The notes beneath the pieces were generated by a model. That model was given only the letters and a program-made list of their open reading frames with translations. It searched no databases and was not told the origin of the DNA. Source: Variovorax ginsengisoli (GTDB lineage Bacteria; Pseudomonadota; Gammaproteobacteria; Burkholderiales; Burkholderiaceae_C). From it: DNA of 64,000 nucleotides. Numbering within the stretch: the stretch's first letter is position 1; each line of letters starts with the position of its first letter. Shown here in pieces: positions 8,294-17,118 of the stretch. Both the position numbers and the translations under genes were made by a program. The DNA is taken from assembly GCF_030811835.1 (NCBI RefSeq), contig NZ_JAUSRO010000002.1, forward strand, positions 186,001 through 250,000, written 5' to 3'.

Positions 8294-8935
8294 TCAGGCC
8301 GTGGTCTCGTCCAGCGGCCGCTCCTGGTCGAGATGGGCCGTGTCACCCCAACCGACCAGCGCGAAGCCCTGCGGCGTCCACAGCAGCCGGTTGACGGCCG
8401 CATTGCCCAGGTGCCAGGTGCGCGGCGCCTGAAGTTCCTGGCCGGTGGCAGCGCGGTAAAGCACGTCCATCACGCCGCCATGCGCGACGAGGACGATCAG
8501 TTCGTTCGGATGGCGCGCGGCCAGCTCGGCGGCCACATCGGTGATGCGCCCGCGAAAGCGCAGCAGCGACTCGCCACCTTCGGGTTCGAAGTGCGGGTCG
8601 CGCGTGCGCCAGCGGCGAGCTTCTTCAGGCAGTTCGGCGTCGATGTCGGCGAAGGTGCGGCCTTCGAACTGGCCGAAGGCCCGCTCGCGCAGCCGCGGTT
8701 CGGCCACCACCTGCAGCCCGTGCGCACCGGCGATCGCCTGCGCCGTCTGCCAGGCTCGCGACAGGTCGCTCGCGTAGATGGCGCCGATCGGCTCGTCGGC
8801 CAGTGCGCGGCCGAGTTGGGTGGCCTGCCAGTGGCCTGTGGCGTTGAGCCCGATGTCGAGCTGGCCCTGGATGCGGGTGTCCACGTTCCATTCGGTTTCG
8901 CCGTGGCGTACGGCAATCAGTCGCGTGGCGTCCAT
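8294..8935 (-). CDS. Histidine phosphatase (phosphoglycerate-mutase-like)
   Basis: A 213-residue protein with the branch-one histidine phosphatase signature R-H-G-E-T-E-W-N at residues 9-16, the catalytic His being His10, and the later V-A-H-G-G motif that supplies the second His. This group includes broad-specificity phosphatases and GpmB-like proteins that use a phosphohistidine intermediate; the absence of a bisphosphoglycerate-specific insert argues against a true glycolytic mutase. It is the last gene of a minus-strand run and is convergent with pcaQ. The natural substrate is unknown. Confidence 0.85.
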   Translation of the reverse strand: MDATRLIAVRHGETEWNVDTRIQGQLDIGLNATGHWQATQLGRALADEPIGAIYASDLSRAWQTAQAIAGAHGLQVVAEPRLRERAFGQFEGRTFADIDAELPEEARRWRTRDPHFEPEGGESLLRFRGRITDVAAELAARHPNELIVLVAHGGVMDVLYRAATGQELQAPRTWHLGNAAVNRLLWTPQGFALVGWGDTAHLDQERPLDETTA

Positions 8936-8957
8936 CGCTGGGGGTGTCTTTCGAGGT

Positions 8958-9590
8958 TCAGGGTTGTCGGGCCGTCAGCGGAATGTCGACCCGCCGCGGG
9001 CCTTGCGGCGGATTCGGAAAGCCCTGCAGCGCCGCATCGAACAGGACCGGCAGGATGGCGTCGCTCGACGGGTAGGGGCCGTCGTTGTGCGCCCGCGTCT
9101 CGTAGACCACCGTGTTCGATGGCAGCTCGCGCAGCACCACGCTGACCTCGCGTGCATACCAGGGGTTGTCGGCCAGCGGCATGGGGCCGTACCAGCCATA
9201 GCCATGCCGGTAGTAGCCCGGCCCCCAGCCTGGACCCCAGCCCGCGCCCCAACCGGGTCCCCAGGCGCCCCAGCCGGCACCGCGCAGCCATGGGTCGGCC
9301 CAGGGCGACAGCGCAGCGGTCACGCGCGCGCCGATCTGCACGCTGTAGCGCGGTGCGGCGTTGTCCGGCCGGAGGCCTGCGCGTTCGAGCGCCGGCGCCG
9401 CCATGGCTTCGAGCTGCTGCTGCGCCGCGTCGCTGGCCTGCTGCGAGGGCAGGCGCTCGAAACGGTAGGTGGCGCCCGGAGCCACCGTGCCCAGCTTGGA
9501 AAAGCTCTGCACGTCGCTGTCGACCACCCAGGAAGTCGCACAGCCTGACAGTGCCGTCAGGGCAAAAACAACCAGCAACCAACGCTTCAT
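8958..9590 (-). CDS. DUF4136-like lipoprotein with a Gly/Trp/Tyr-rich loop
   Basis: A 210-residue predicted lipoprotein. The signal peptide ends in L-S-G-C (Cys17), a clear lipobox. The body has the DUF4136 pattern (S-W-V-V-D-S-D-V-Q-S-F-S-K followed by Y-R-F-E-R-L-P-S). In the middle is a run of repeats of the type G-W-G-x-G-W-G-P-G (about residues 100-125) that is low in complexity and rich in aromatic residues. DUF4136 proteins are envelope lipoproteins of unknown role. It lies 41 bp downstream of ttcA on the same strand. Confidence 0.75.
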   Translation of the reverse strand: MKRWLLVVFALTALSGCATSWVVDSDVQSFSKLGTVAPGATYRFERLPSQQASDAAQQQLEAMAAPALERAGLRPDNAAPRYSVQIGARVTAALSPWADPWLRGAGWGAWGPGWGAGWGPGWGPGYYRHGYGWYGPMPLADNPWYAREVSVVLRELPSNTVVYETRAHNDGPYPSSDAILPVLFDAALQGFPNPPQGPRRVDIPLTARQP

Positions 9591-9631
9591 ATGGTTCTCC
9601 AGGCCACCAGGCATGCGTGCATGCGCGGCGC

Positions 9632-10555
9632 TCAGAGCTGCACGATGCGCAGTGCGGACGCCATGGCGGACGTTGCAGGGAAATCGGGCGCGTCGAAGGC
9701 CTTGTCGCCGTCCTCGTCGGCCACGCCCGTCGCCTTCAGACCCTTGAAGTCGTGGCGGGTTCCGTCGAGCAGGTGTGAAGGCACCACGTTCTGCAACGCG
9801 GTGAACATGTTCTCGATGCGTCCGGGGTGCTTCTTCTCCCACTCGCGCAGCATCTCGGCCACCTGCTTGCGTTGCAGGTTTTCCTGGCTGCCGCACAGCG
9901 TGCAAGGAATGATCGGGAATTCGCGGTGCTGCGCCCAGCGCACGAGGTCTTTCTCGGCCACATTGGCCAGCGGGCGGATCACGATGTGCCGGCCGTCGTC
10001 GCTCACCAGCTTGGGCGGCATGCTCTTCAACTTGCCGGCAAAGAACATGTTGAGGAAGAAGGTCTGCAGCATGTCGTCGCGGTGGTGGCCCAGCGCGACC
10101 TTGGTGGCGCCGAGTTCGTCGGCCACGCGGTAGAGGATGCCGCGGCGCAGCCGGCTGCACAGCCCGCAGGTCGTCTTGCCCTCGGGAATCACGCGCTTGA
10201 CGATGCTGTAGGTGTCCTGGTTCTCGATGTGGAAGGGCACGCCCAGTTCGCTCAGGTACTTCGGCAGCACGTCCTCGGGAAAGCCGGGCTGCTTCTGGTC
10301 GAGGTTGACTGCGATCAGGTCGAAATGGATCGGGGCGCGGGCCTTGAGCTTGAGCAGGATGTCGAGCATGGCGTAGCTGTCCTTGCCGCCGGACACGCAG
10401 ACCATGACCTTGTCGCCTTCCTCGATCATGTTGTAGTCGACGATGGCGCGACCGACCTCGCGGCACAGGCGCTTTTCCAGCTTGTGCGTCTCGCGCTCGA
10501 TCTTCAGGGCCTTGTCGGCCGGTACGGCCTCTTGCTCATTCCATATCACGCTCAT
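9632..10555 (-). CDS. ttcA: tRNA 2-thiocytidine synthetase TtcA
   Basis: A 307-residue PP-loop ATPase. The PP-loop S-G-G-K-D-S is at 55-60 and the two cysteine pairs C130-G-L-C133 and C218-T-L-C221 that hold the iron-sulphur cluster are intact. TtcA thiolates cytidine 32 of certain tRNAs. The ATG at 10555 overlaps the TGA of folB (ATGA), so the two are probably translationally coupled, and a start further upstream would be inside folB. Confidence 0.93.
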   Translation of the reverse strand: MSVIWNEQEAVPADKALKIERETHKLEKRLCREVGRAIVDYNMIEEGDKVMVCVSGGKDSYAMLDILLKLKARAPIHFDLIAVNLDQKQPGFPEDVLPKYLSELGVPFHIENQDTYSIVKRVIPEGKTTCGLCSRLRRGILYRVADELGATKVALGHHRDDMLQTFFLNMFFAGKLKSMPPKLVSDDGRHIVIRPLANVAEKDLVRWAQHREFPIIPCTLCGSQENLQRKQVAEMLREWEKKHPGRIENMFTALQNVVPSHLLDGTRHDFKGLKATGVADEDGDKAFDAPDFPATSAMASALRIVQL

Positions 10556-10923
10556 GACCATTGCCCCGTTTCCACGCGAATTGCGACTTCGCAGTCGTCG
10601 AAGATCTTCAGCTTGGCGATCTTCACGCGCACGCCCAGCACGCCCGGCAACTGCATGAGGCGGTTCGCCAGCTTGCCGATCATGCTCTCGAGCAGGTTCA
10701 TGTGCACCGCGTTGCACTCGTCGATGATGATGCGGCGCACCTTGCGGTAGTCCAGCACGTGCGTGATGTCGTCGTCCGACGGCAGCAGCGGCTGTGTGCC
10801 GAGGTTGAGTTCCGCGTCGACCTGGATCTGCTGCGGGCTGTCGATTTCCTGTTCGAGGATGCCGAGGCTGGCGTCGAAGCGCAGGTTGCTCAGCGTGAGG
10901 ATCTGGGTGCCTTTGGTGAGCAT
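10552..10923 (-). CDS. folB: Dihydroneopterin aldolase FolB
   Basis: A 123-residue protein of the dihydroneopterin aldolase family, which converts 7,8-dihydroneopterin to 6-hydroxymethyl-dihydropterin and glycolaldehyde in folate synthesis. The length matches the family; [13 protein letters not shown] is the usual first strand and loop, and [10 protein letters not shown] the usual late strand. It is the middle gene of a pteridine reductase-folB-ttcA operon, 4 bp after the reductase and overlapping ttcA. Confidence 0.88.
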   Translation of the reverse strand: MLTKGTQILTLSNLRFDASLGILEQEIDSPQQIQVDAELNLGTQPLLPSDDDITHVLDYRKVRRIIIDECNAVHMNLLESMIGKLANRLMQLPGVLGVRVKIAKLKIFDDCEVAIRVETGQWS

Positions 10924-10927
10924 GGCG

Positions 10928-11713
10928 TCACATCAGCGAAAAGTCGCGTTCGAATTTCATGAGATGCTGGCCGCCGTCGACCAGCAGGGTGGTGCCGGTG
11001 ATGGAGCGGTTTTCCAGCGCGAAGCGCACGGTCGCCGCCACGTCGGCAGCGGTCGAGGAGCGGCCCAGCGGGCTGGCCGAATGGAGGCTGCGGAACTTCT
11101 CTTCGCTGAGCATGTGGCTCGTCAGCGTGAGGCCCGGCGCCACACCGACCACGCGAATGCGCGGCGCCAGCGCCAGGGCCAGCATGGTGTTGGCGGCTTC
11201 CAGCGCGGCCTTGGAGAGCGTATAGCTCAGGAAGTCGGGATTCTGGTTCCAGAGCTTCTGGTCGAGCATGTTCACCACCGCGCCCTGGGCGTCGTCGCCC
11301 CGCGTCTGCATGTGGGCATGCAGCGCCTGCGTCAGCAGGATGGGCGCAGCCGTGTTGCTGCGCAGGTGCGCCTCCAGCGAGGCGAAGCCGAAGCTCGCTG
11401 CGTCGTCGTGTTCGAAGAGCGAGGCGCTGTTGACCACCGCGTCGAGGTGGCCGAAGCGCTCGACCACCTGCGGCACCAGTGCGCGCACCTGCGCCTCGTC
11501 GGCCAGGTCGGCACCGACCAGGGCGGCCGGTGCGCCGGCACGCGCCGCGCAGTCGGCCGCGGTCTGGCGCGCCTCGTCAGCCGAATGGCGGTAATGGACC
11601 GCCACCTGCCAGCCGGCGTCGGCGAGCGCGAGTGCGATCTCGCGGCCCAGCCGCTTGGCGGCGCCGGTGACGAGAACGGTGCGCAGGGACGGCGCGGGGG
11701 AGGGTGGGGACAT
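10928..11713 (-). CDS. Pteridine-reductase-like short-chain dehydrogenase
   Basis: A 261-residue Rossmann-fold oxidoreductase. The nucleotide motif is T-G-A-A-K-R-L-G, with the Arg that marks pteridine reductases and FolM (T-G-x3-R-x-G) rather than the plain T-G-x3-G-x-G of other SDRs, and the catalytic pair is Y-x3-K (Y-T-L-S-K). It probably reduces dihydrofolate or dihydromonapterin with NADPH. Position directly upstream of folB supports a folate or pterin role. I start it at 11713 (M-S-P-P-S-P), since a longer frame would enter the divergent methyltransferase gene. Confidence 0.8.
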   Translation of the reverse strand: MSPPSPAPSLRTVLVTGAAKRLGREIALALADAGWQVAVHYRHSADEARQTAADCAARAGAPAALVGADLADEAQVRALVPQVVERFGHLDAVVNSASLFEHDDAASFGFASLEAHLRSNTAAPILLTQALHAHMQTRGDDAQGAVVNMLDQKLWNQNPDFLSYTLSKAALEAANTMLALALAPRIRVVGVAPGLTLTSHMLSEEKFRSLHSASPLGRSSTAADVAATVRFALENRSITGTTLLVDGGQHLMKFERDFSLM

Positions 11714-11732
11714 CGGAGAGACAATCGGGAGC

Positions 11733-12854
11733 GTGACCAAAGGACCCGAAATTTTAACGACCGCCCTCGATCGACTCCTCGGCGAGGCCATTCAACGCGC
11801 GGGAGGCTGGATCGGCTTCGACCGTTTCATGGCCCTCGCGCTCTATGCGCCGGGGCTGGGCTACTACGCCAACAGCAGCCGCAAGTTCGGCGCCATGCCC
11901 GATTCGGGCAGCGATTTCGTGACCGCACCGGAGTTGTCGCCGCTGTTCGGCCAGACGCTGGCCGTGCAGGTTGGCGAGGCGCTCGCGCAGACCGGCACCG
12001 ACACGGTCTGGGAGTTCGGCGCGGGCTCGGGTGCGCTCGCGCTGCAGTTGCTCGACACGCTGGGCGACCAGGTGAAGCACTACCGCATCGTCGACCTGTC
12101 AGGCACGCTGCGCGCGCGCCAGCAGCAAACGCTGGCACGGCATGCAGCCAAGGTCGAGTGGCTCGATGCGCTGCCCGAGCAGATGCAGGGCGTGGTCGTC
12201 GGCAACGAAGTGCTCGACGCGATGCCGGTGAACCTGATCGCGCGCGTGGGCGGCCAGTGGTACGAGCGCGGCGTGGTGGCACTGCCCGGGCCGTCCGACG
12301 GTGCCACCCCACCGGCAGGCTGGGCCTGGGAAGACCGACCGACCGATCGCCGGCCGCCCCTGGACATCGACGGTCCGCATGACTACCTCACCGAAATCCA
12401 TCCGCAGGCCGAAGCCTTCGTCGCCACGCTGGCCGACCGCCTGACGCGTGGCGCGGCCTTCTTCATCGACTACGGGTTTCCGGAGAGCGAGTACTACCAC
12501 CCGCAGCGCCACATGGGCACCGTGATGTGCCACCGCGCGCACCAGGCCGACGCCGATCCGCTGGTCGATGTGGGCCTCAAGGACATCACGGCGCATGTCA
12601 ACTTCACCGGCATTGCGCTGGCCGCGCAGGATGCGGGCCTGTCGGTCATGGGTTACTGCAGCCAGGGCCGCTTTCTGCTCAATTGTGGGCTGCTCACGCT
12701 GTCGGACCAGGCGAGCGTGGCGCAGCGAGCGAGCGTCGGCATGCTGATCCACGAGCACGAGATGGGCGAGCTGTTCAAGGTGGTGGGCCTGTCGGTCGGC
12801 GAGCCGTGGGACGCCATCGGGTTCAGGGAAGGCGACCGTTCGCACACGCTGTAG
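11733..12854 (+). CDS. MidA/NDUFAF7-like class I SAM methyltransferase
   Basis: A 373-residue methyltransferase of the MidA/NDUFAF7 group (COG1565). The segment L-Y-A-P-G-L-G-Y-Y, then D-F-V-T-A-P-E-L-S-P-L-F-G near residue 55, the SAM-binding E-F-G-A-G-S-G-A-L-A at about 90 and I-D-Y-G-F-P-E-S-E-Y-Y-H-P are all family marks. The mitochondrial member dimethylates an arginine of complex I; a bacterial role in respiratory-complex assembly is likely but unproven. The start is uncertain: GTG at 11733 avoids overlap with the divergent reductase, whereas the open frame extends to an ATG at 11655. Confidence 0.8.
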   Translation: MTKGPEILTTALDRLLGEAIQRAGGWIGFDRFMALALYAPGLGYYANSSRKFGAMPDSGSDFVTAPELSPLFGQTLAVQVGEALAQTGTDTVWEFGAGSGALALQLLDTLGDQVKHYRIVDLSGTLRARQQQTLARHAAKVEWLDALPEQMQGVVVGNEVLDAMPVNLIARVGGQWYERGVVALPGPSDGATPPAGWAWEDRPTDRRPPLDIDGPHDYLTEIHPQAEAFVATLADRLTRGAAFFIDYGFPESEYYHPQRHMGTVMCHRAHQADADPLVDVGLKDITAHVNFTGIALAAQDAGLSVMGYCSQGRFLLNCGLLTLSDQASVAQRASVGMLIHEHEMGELFKVVGLSVGEPWDAIGFREGDRSHTL

Positions 12855-12935
12855 CGCCAGGGCGCTTCGAACGCGCCTCGGTTCTAATCGAGTTCCATCC
12901 CGCAGAACCCTAGTCGAACCCGCAAACACGCTGCC

Positions 12936-13709
12936 ATGACATTTCCCTCCGACCTCCTGCGCCACGCGCATGCGCTCGCCGATGCGGCCGCCGCACAGTC
13001 GATGGCCTGGTTCCGCCAGCCGCTGGACATCATCACCAAGGCCGACGAAAGCCCGGTCACGCTGGCCGATCGTGCCGCGGAGACGGCCATGCGCGAAATC
13101 CTCGGCCGCGCACTGCCCGCCGACGGCATCTATGGCGAAGAACACGGCGCCACGCAGCTGGACGCCGGGCGCATCTGGGTGCTCGACCCGATCGACGGCA
13201 CGCGCAGCTTCATCACCGGCTCGCCGCTGTGGGGCACGCTCATCGGCGTGCTCGAAGGCGGGCGCGTCACGCTCGGCATGGTCGACATGCCGGTGCTTGG
13301 CGAACGCTGGGTCGGCCAGGCCGGGCTGGGCGCGACGCGCAACGGGCTCGCCGTGCGCGCGAGCGCCTGCACGGCCATCGACCAGGCGCGCATCGTCACC
13401 ACCTCGCCCGACATCTTCAACGCCGCCGACTGGCAGGCCTTCGACGCGCTGAGCAGGCGCTGCGCGATGCGCCGATTCGGCGGCGACTGCTACGGCTATG
13501 CGCAGCTTGCTGGCGGCACCATCGACCTGGTGGTCGAAACCGGCTTGCAGCCCTACGACTACCTCGGTCCGGCCGGCCTGATCGAGGCGGCCGGTGGCGT
13601 CGTCACCGACTGGCAGGGCCAGCCGCTCGGCCTGCAGTCCGACGGACGCGTGGTGGCAGCGGCCACACCCGAACTTCACCGACAGGCGCTGGCGGCGCTG
13701 GCCGTTTAA
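12936..13709 (+). CDS. hisN: Histidinol-phosphatase of the inositol-monophosphatase family
   Basis: A 257-residue magnesium-dependent phosphatase. Metal-binding motifs are G-E-E-H-G at about 68-72 and W-V-L-D-P-I-D-G-T-R-S-F at 81-92; the later motif Y-D-Y-L-G-P-A-G-L-I-E-A-A-G-G is also kept. The combination with R-S-F (rather than T-N-F of inositol phosphatases) and G-S-P-L-W-G-T points to the HisN group, which removes phosphate from histidinol phosphate in histidine synthesis. No other his gene is nearby, so the substrate is inferred from the motif only. Confidence 0.8.
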   Translation: MTFPSDLLRHAHALADAAAAQSMAWFRQPLDIITKADESPVTLADRAAETAMREILGRALPADGIYGEEHGATQLDAGRIWVLDPIDGTRSFITGSPLWGTLIGVLEGGRVTLGMVDMPVLGERWVGQAGLGATRNGLAVRASACTAIDQARIVTTSPDIFNAADWQAFDALSRRCAMRRFGGDCYGYAQLAGGTIDLVVETGLQPYDYLGPAGLIEAAGGVVTDWQGQPLGLQSDGRVVAAATPELHRQALAALAV

Positions 13710-13718
13710 GCTGGCGCC

Positions 13719-13913
13719 ATGATCCGCTGGCTCAGCGTCGTCGTGCTTGCGCTGGTGCTCATGAGCGGGCTCACGCAGTGGCTGCGCCGCTTCGGTTTCG
13801 GCCGCCTGCCCGGCGACTTCGCCTTTCGCGCCTTCGGCCGCGAGTGGCAGATCCCGCTGGCGAGCACGGTGCTGCTGAGCATGATCGCGGCACTGGTGGC
13901 CAAGCTGATCTGA
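13719..13913 (+). CDS. DUF2905 small membrane protein
   Basis: A 64-residue protein with two membrane spans (about residues 4-19 and 46-62) separated by G-R-L-P-G-D-F-A-F-R, the hallmark of DUF2905 proteins. The family is widespread, small and of unknown function. It starts 9 bp after hisN and is followed by the ROK gene, so the three may be one transcript. Confidence 0.8.
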   Translation: MIRWLSVVVLALVLMSGLTQWLRRFGFGRLPGDFAFRAFGREWQIPLASTVLLSMIAALVAKLI

Positions 13914-13966
13914 CGGGTGGAGTGCCCTTCGTTGTTTCAACCGACACGTAAAGAAAGTAGTCCCTG

Positions 13967-14896
13967 ATGAAAGCCTGCGTCGACATCGGCGGCACCAAGG
14001 TGGCCGTGAGTCTGGCCGAACCCGGCAGCCAGAAACTGATCGCGCGGCAGGCCGAGCCCACGGCCAAGACCGGCCGCAACGACGCAGTCGCCCGGCAGGT
14101 CCTGCACCTGATCGATGCGGCCTGCGCCGAAGCCGGCGTGGACGTGTCGTCGATCGATGGCGTCGGCGTGTCGTCGACGGGGCCCTTCGTGCTCCAGGGC
14201 GGCTGCGTCGAGCTGGCAACGCCCAACATCTGCGGCGGCCTGGCCGGCCCGGCGCGTGGCCTGCCCAACGACTGGATGACAGCCGTGCTGGAAGCGCCGC
14301 TGCGCGAGCGTTTCCAGCGTGTGCGGGTCGAGAACGACGCGGTCGCCGCGCTGGAGGCCGAACGCCACTGGGGCGCGCTCAAGGGCATCGACGACTGCGC
14401 CTACGTCACATGGAGCACCGGCGTGGGCGTGGGCCTGTGCGTCGGCGGCCACGTGCTGCGTGGCAAGAACGGCAATGCCGGCCATGTCGGCCATAGCTTC
14501 GTGTCGGACGACGACAACGAACATGCGCTGTGCGGCTGCGGCAACATCGGCGACGTCGAAGGCCTGGTGGCGGGCAATGCGCTGGAGCGCCGTTTCTCGC
14601 AGCCCGCGGCAGACCTGTTTGCGGCTGCCGTGGCCGGCGATGCGAAAGCGTTGGCGACCACCGACGCCCTGTGCCGCGTGATGGGTCGCATGCTCTACAA
14701 CCTGGTGGTGACGCTCGATCTGCAGCGCATCAGCCTGGGCGGCAGCGTGTTCTGGCACAACCGCGAATTCCTGCTTGCGCGCCTGCAGGCGCAGCTCGAT
14801 GGCAAGCTGCCAGCGCTGACCAAAGGCGCCACCCTGGTCGCGGCAGGGCTGGGCGACAAGGTCGGTGACTACGCCGCCCTGGCGCTGCTGGACTGA
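13967..14896 (+). CDS. ROK-family sugar kinase or regulator-like protein
   Basis: A 309-residue ROK protein. The phosphate loop D-I-G-G-T-K is at residues 6-11 and the sugar-binding region E-N-D-A-V-A-A is near 124. The zinc-site region reads C-G-C-G-N-I-G-D, where the family normally has C-x-C-G-x2-G-C, so one zinc ligand is replaced by Asp. No helix-turn-helix is present at the N-terminus, which favours a kinase (glucose, fructose or N-acetyl sugar). Trehalose genes follow on the opposite strand. Substrate not determinable. Confidence 0.75.
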   Translation: MKACVDIGGTKVAVSLAEPGSQKLIARQAEPTAKTGRNDAVARQVLHLIDAACAEAGVDVSSIDGVGVSSTGPFVLQGGCVELATPNICGGLAGPARGLPNDWMTAVLEAPLRERFQRVRVENDAVAALEAERHWGALKGIDDCAYVTWSTGVGVGLCVGGHVLRGKNGNAGHVGHSFVSDDDNEHALCGCGNIGDVEGLVAGNALERRFSQPAADLFAAAVAGDAKALATTDALCRVMGRMLYNLVVTLDLQRISLGGSVFWHNREFLLARLQAQLDGKLPALTKGATLVAAGLGDKVGDYAALALLD

Positions 14897-14907
14897 GCTC
14901 GGAACCC

Positions 14908-16296
14908 TCAGGACCGTTCGCTCGGCACTTCCTTGAGCGCTTCGAGGAAGGTCTCGCGCCACCAGTGCACGTCATGTTCGCGGATGCGCTGCAGCAGCCG
15001 CTGATGGCGTGACTTGCGCTCGTCCAGCGGCATCTGCAGGGCCTGCTGGATGGTCTCGGCTGTGCCGTGCGTGTCGTACGGGTTCACCAGCAGTGCTTCC
15101 TTCAACTGCTCGGCGGCACCCGCGAACCGCGACAGCACCAGCACCCCCGGATCGGCCGGGTCCTGGGCCGCCACGTACTCCTTGGCCACGAGGTTCATGC
15201 CGTCGCGCAGAGGCGTGACCAGGCCGACCGCGGCCGCGCGGCACAGGCCTGGCACACGCTTGCGCGCGACCATGCGGTGGATGTAGCGTACGGGCATCCA
15301 GTCGAGCTCGCCATAGTCGCCGTTGATGGCGCCGCACAGCGACTCAAGTTCGCGCCGGATGTCACCGTACGCGTCGACCGTTTCGCGGGTGGGCGAGGCG
15401 ATCTGGATCAGCGTCGCGCTGCGTCGGTTCTCCGGGTAGTTCGCCAGCAGTTCGCGGAAGGCGCGCACCCGGTTGGGAATGCCCTTGGAATAGTCGAGGC
15501 GGTCGATGCCCAGCAGCAGGCGGCGCGTCGAATACTCCTTCTTCATCGTGTCGTACATGTCGCGCGCTTCCTTGGCATGGGTGAGTGCCACGAACTCGTC
15601 GACGTCGATGCCGATGGGGAAGGCGCTCGCGCGCACGGTGTTGTTCCACGCCCGGAACATGTCGTTGCCCAGCGCCTGGCCGTGCGCTTCATTGAGCACG
15701 TAGCGCTCGAAGTGCTGCACGTCCTGCTGCGCCTGGAAGCCGATGAGGTCGTAGGCGAACAGCGAGCGCATCAGCCATTCGTGCTGCGGAATTGCCGCCA
15801 TGATGATCTGCGGCGGCAGTGGAATGTGAAGGAAGAAGCCGATGCGCTGCTTGCAGCCCATGGCCCGCAACTCGGCCGCCAGCGGGATCAGGTGGTAATC
15901 GTGCACCCAGATGATGTCGTCGTCGCGCAGCAGCGGCAGCAGCTTGCGCGCGAACAACTGGTTGGCGCGCCGGTAGCCGGTGATGAAGCCGGCGTCGAAG
16001 TTCGCCAGATCCAGCCGGTCATGGAACACGGGCCACAGCACCTTGTTGCTGTAGCCAAGGTAGTAGCTGTCGTGGTCTTCGCGGCTCAGGTCGAGGGTGG
16101 CCAGCGTCACCTTGCCGGCCTGTTGCTTGTGCAGCTCGCCCTCACCGGTCGGCCCGTCCTCGATGATGGTGCCGCTCCACCCAAACCACATGCCGCCGGT
16201 CTGCTGCAGCGATTCGCCCAGCGCCACGGCCAGTCCGCCTGCCGCGGGCTTGCGCGGGTCGGCCACGCGGTTCGATACGACGACGAGGCGGCTCAT
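14908..16296 (-). CDS. otsA: Trehalose-6-phosphate synthase OtsA
   Basis: A 462-residue GT20 glycosyltransferase that joins UDP-glucose and glucose-6-phosphate to trehalose-6-phosphate. Diagnostic segments are V-V-S-N-R-V-A at the N-terminus, W-V-H-D-Y-H-L near 135, [10 protein letters not shown] near 255 and [10 protein letters not shown] near 350. The ATG at 16296 overlaps the TGA of otsB, so translation is coupled. Trehalose is usually made for osmotic or desiccation stress. Confidence 0.95.
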   Translation of the reverse strand: MSRLVVVSNRVADPRKPAAGGLAVALGESLQQTGGMWFGWSGTIIEDGPTGEGELHKQQAGKVTLATLDLSREDHDSYYLGYSNKVLWPVFHDRLDLANFDAGFITGYRRANQLFARKLLPLLRDDDIIWVHDYHLIPLAAELRAMGCKQRIGFFLHIPLPPQIIMAAIPQHEWLMRSLFAYDLIGFQAQQDVQHFERYVLNEAHGQALGNDMFRAWNNTVRASAFPIGIDVDEFVALTHAKEARDMYDTMKKEYSTRRLLLGIDRLDYSKGIPNRVRAFRELLANYPENRRSATLIQIASPTRETVDAYGDIRRELESLCGAINGDYGELDWMPVRYIHRMVARKRVPGLCRAAAVGLVTPLRDGMNLVAKEYVAAQDPADPGVLVLSRFAGAAEQLKEALLVNPYDTHGTAETIQQALQMPLDERKSRHQRLLQRIREHDVHWWRETFLEALKEVPSERS

Positions 16297-17057
16297 GCCG
16301 CAGCCTCCCCATTCGACTGCCGAGCCAGCAGGTCGCGGGTGGCAACCAGCCATTCATAGACCGTGCGGGTCGAGTCGAGGCGGTGCATCGCATGCGTCGG
16401 CCCGGACCCCACCTTGATGCCGATGCCGCCCATCGGCTGCACGACCACGAAGCCGCTCTCGTCGGTGGTGTCGTCGCCGGCGAACACCGGCTGGCGTCCG
16501 CGAAAGGGTGCCTCCTGCATGAAGGCCTCGATCGCCAGGCCCTTGTTCACGCTCGAAGGCTTGACCTCGAACACGAACTTTCCATGCAGCAATTCAAGCT
16601 GCGGCTGTCCTTCGATCACACGCGCCATCACGTCGCGGCAGACCGTTTCCAGGCCCGGGGCCAGCCGGTAATGCAGCGCGATGGCGCCATGCTTGCGCTC
16701 GACCAGCAAACCTTCGTGTACACCGGCCAGGGCATTGGCGGCATCGAGCACCGTACCCAGGTCGGGCGGCTGCACTTCCTTCATCTGTCCTTCGGCGTTG
16801 CGGCGCTGCACGCCGTGTTCGCCGGCTGCCGGCAGCCGAAGCGGCGCGAGGAAGCGGTCGAGCACGTCGATCTGGCGGCCCGAGACCACCGCGACGGCAC
16901 CACCGAGCAGGTGATGCAGGTCGCCCAGAAGGGCAACCAGCGCAGGCGGAACCTCGATGGCCTCCGGTGTCTCGGCGAGCGCCACCAGCGTTCCATCGAA
17001 ATCGAGGAACAGGGCGACGTCGGGCGTGAGTTGGGGGGGCGTTGGAAGCGTTGGCAT
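16293..17057 (-). CDS. otsB: Trehalose-6-phosphate phosphatase OtsB
   Basis: A 254-residue HAD-type phosphatase that releases trehalose from trehalose-6-phosphate. Motif I is D-F-D-G-T near residue 20 and the late D-D-x-T-D-E motif (F-A-G-D-D-T-T-D-E-S-G-F) is present near 200. Two TTG codons precede the ATG at 17057, so a start at 17063 is also possible; AAGG lies upstream. It is the first gene of otsBA. Confidence 0.93.
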   Translation of the reverse strand: MPTLPTPPQLTPDVALFLDFDGTLVALAETPEAIEVPPALVALLGDLHHLLGGAVAVVSGRQIDVLDRFLAPLRLPAAGEHGVQRRNAEGQMKEVQPPDLGTVLDAANALAGVHEGLLVERKHGAIALHYRLAPGLETVCRDVMARVIEGQPQLELLHGKFVFEVKPSSVNKGLAIEAFMQEAPFRGRQPVFAGDDTTDESGFVVVQPMGGIGIKVGSGPTHAMHRLDSTRTVYEWLVATRDLLARQSNGEAAA

Positions 17058-17118
17058 CAACAAATGACCTTAACAGGCGCGCGGCTGATGCCGCGTCGGC
17101 CAACGCCGCACATTGCCC

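Noticed and set aside
15067-16359. 430-codon plus-strand frame over otsA
   Set aside because: Antisense of otsA with typical shadow composition and no motif.
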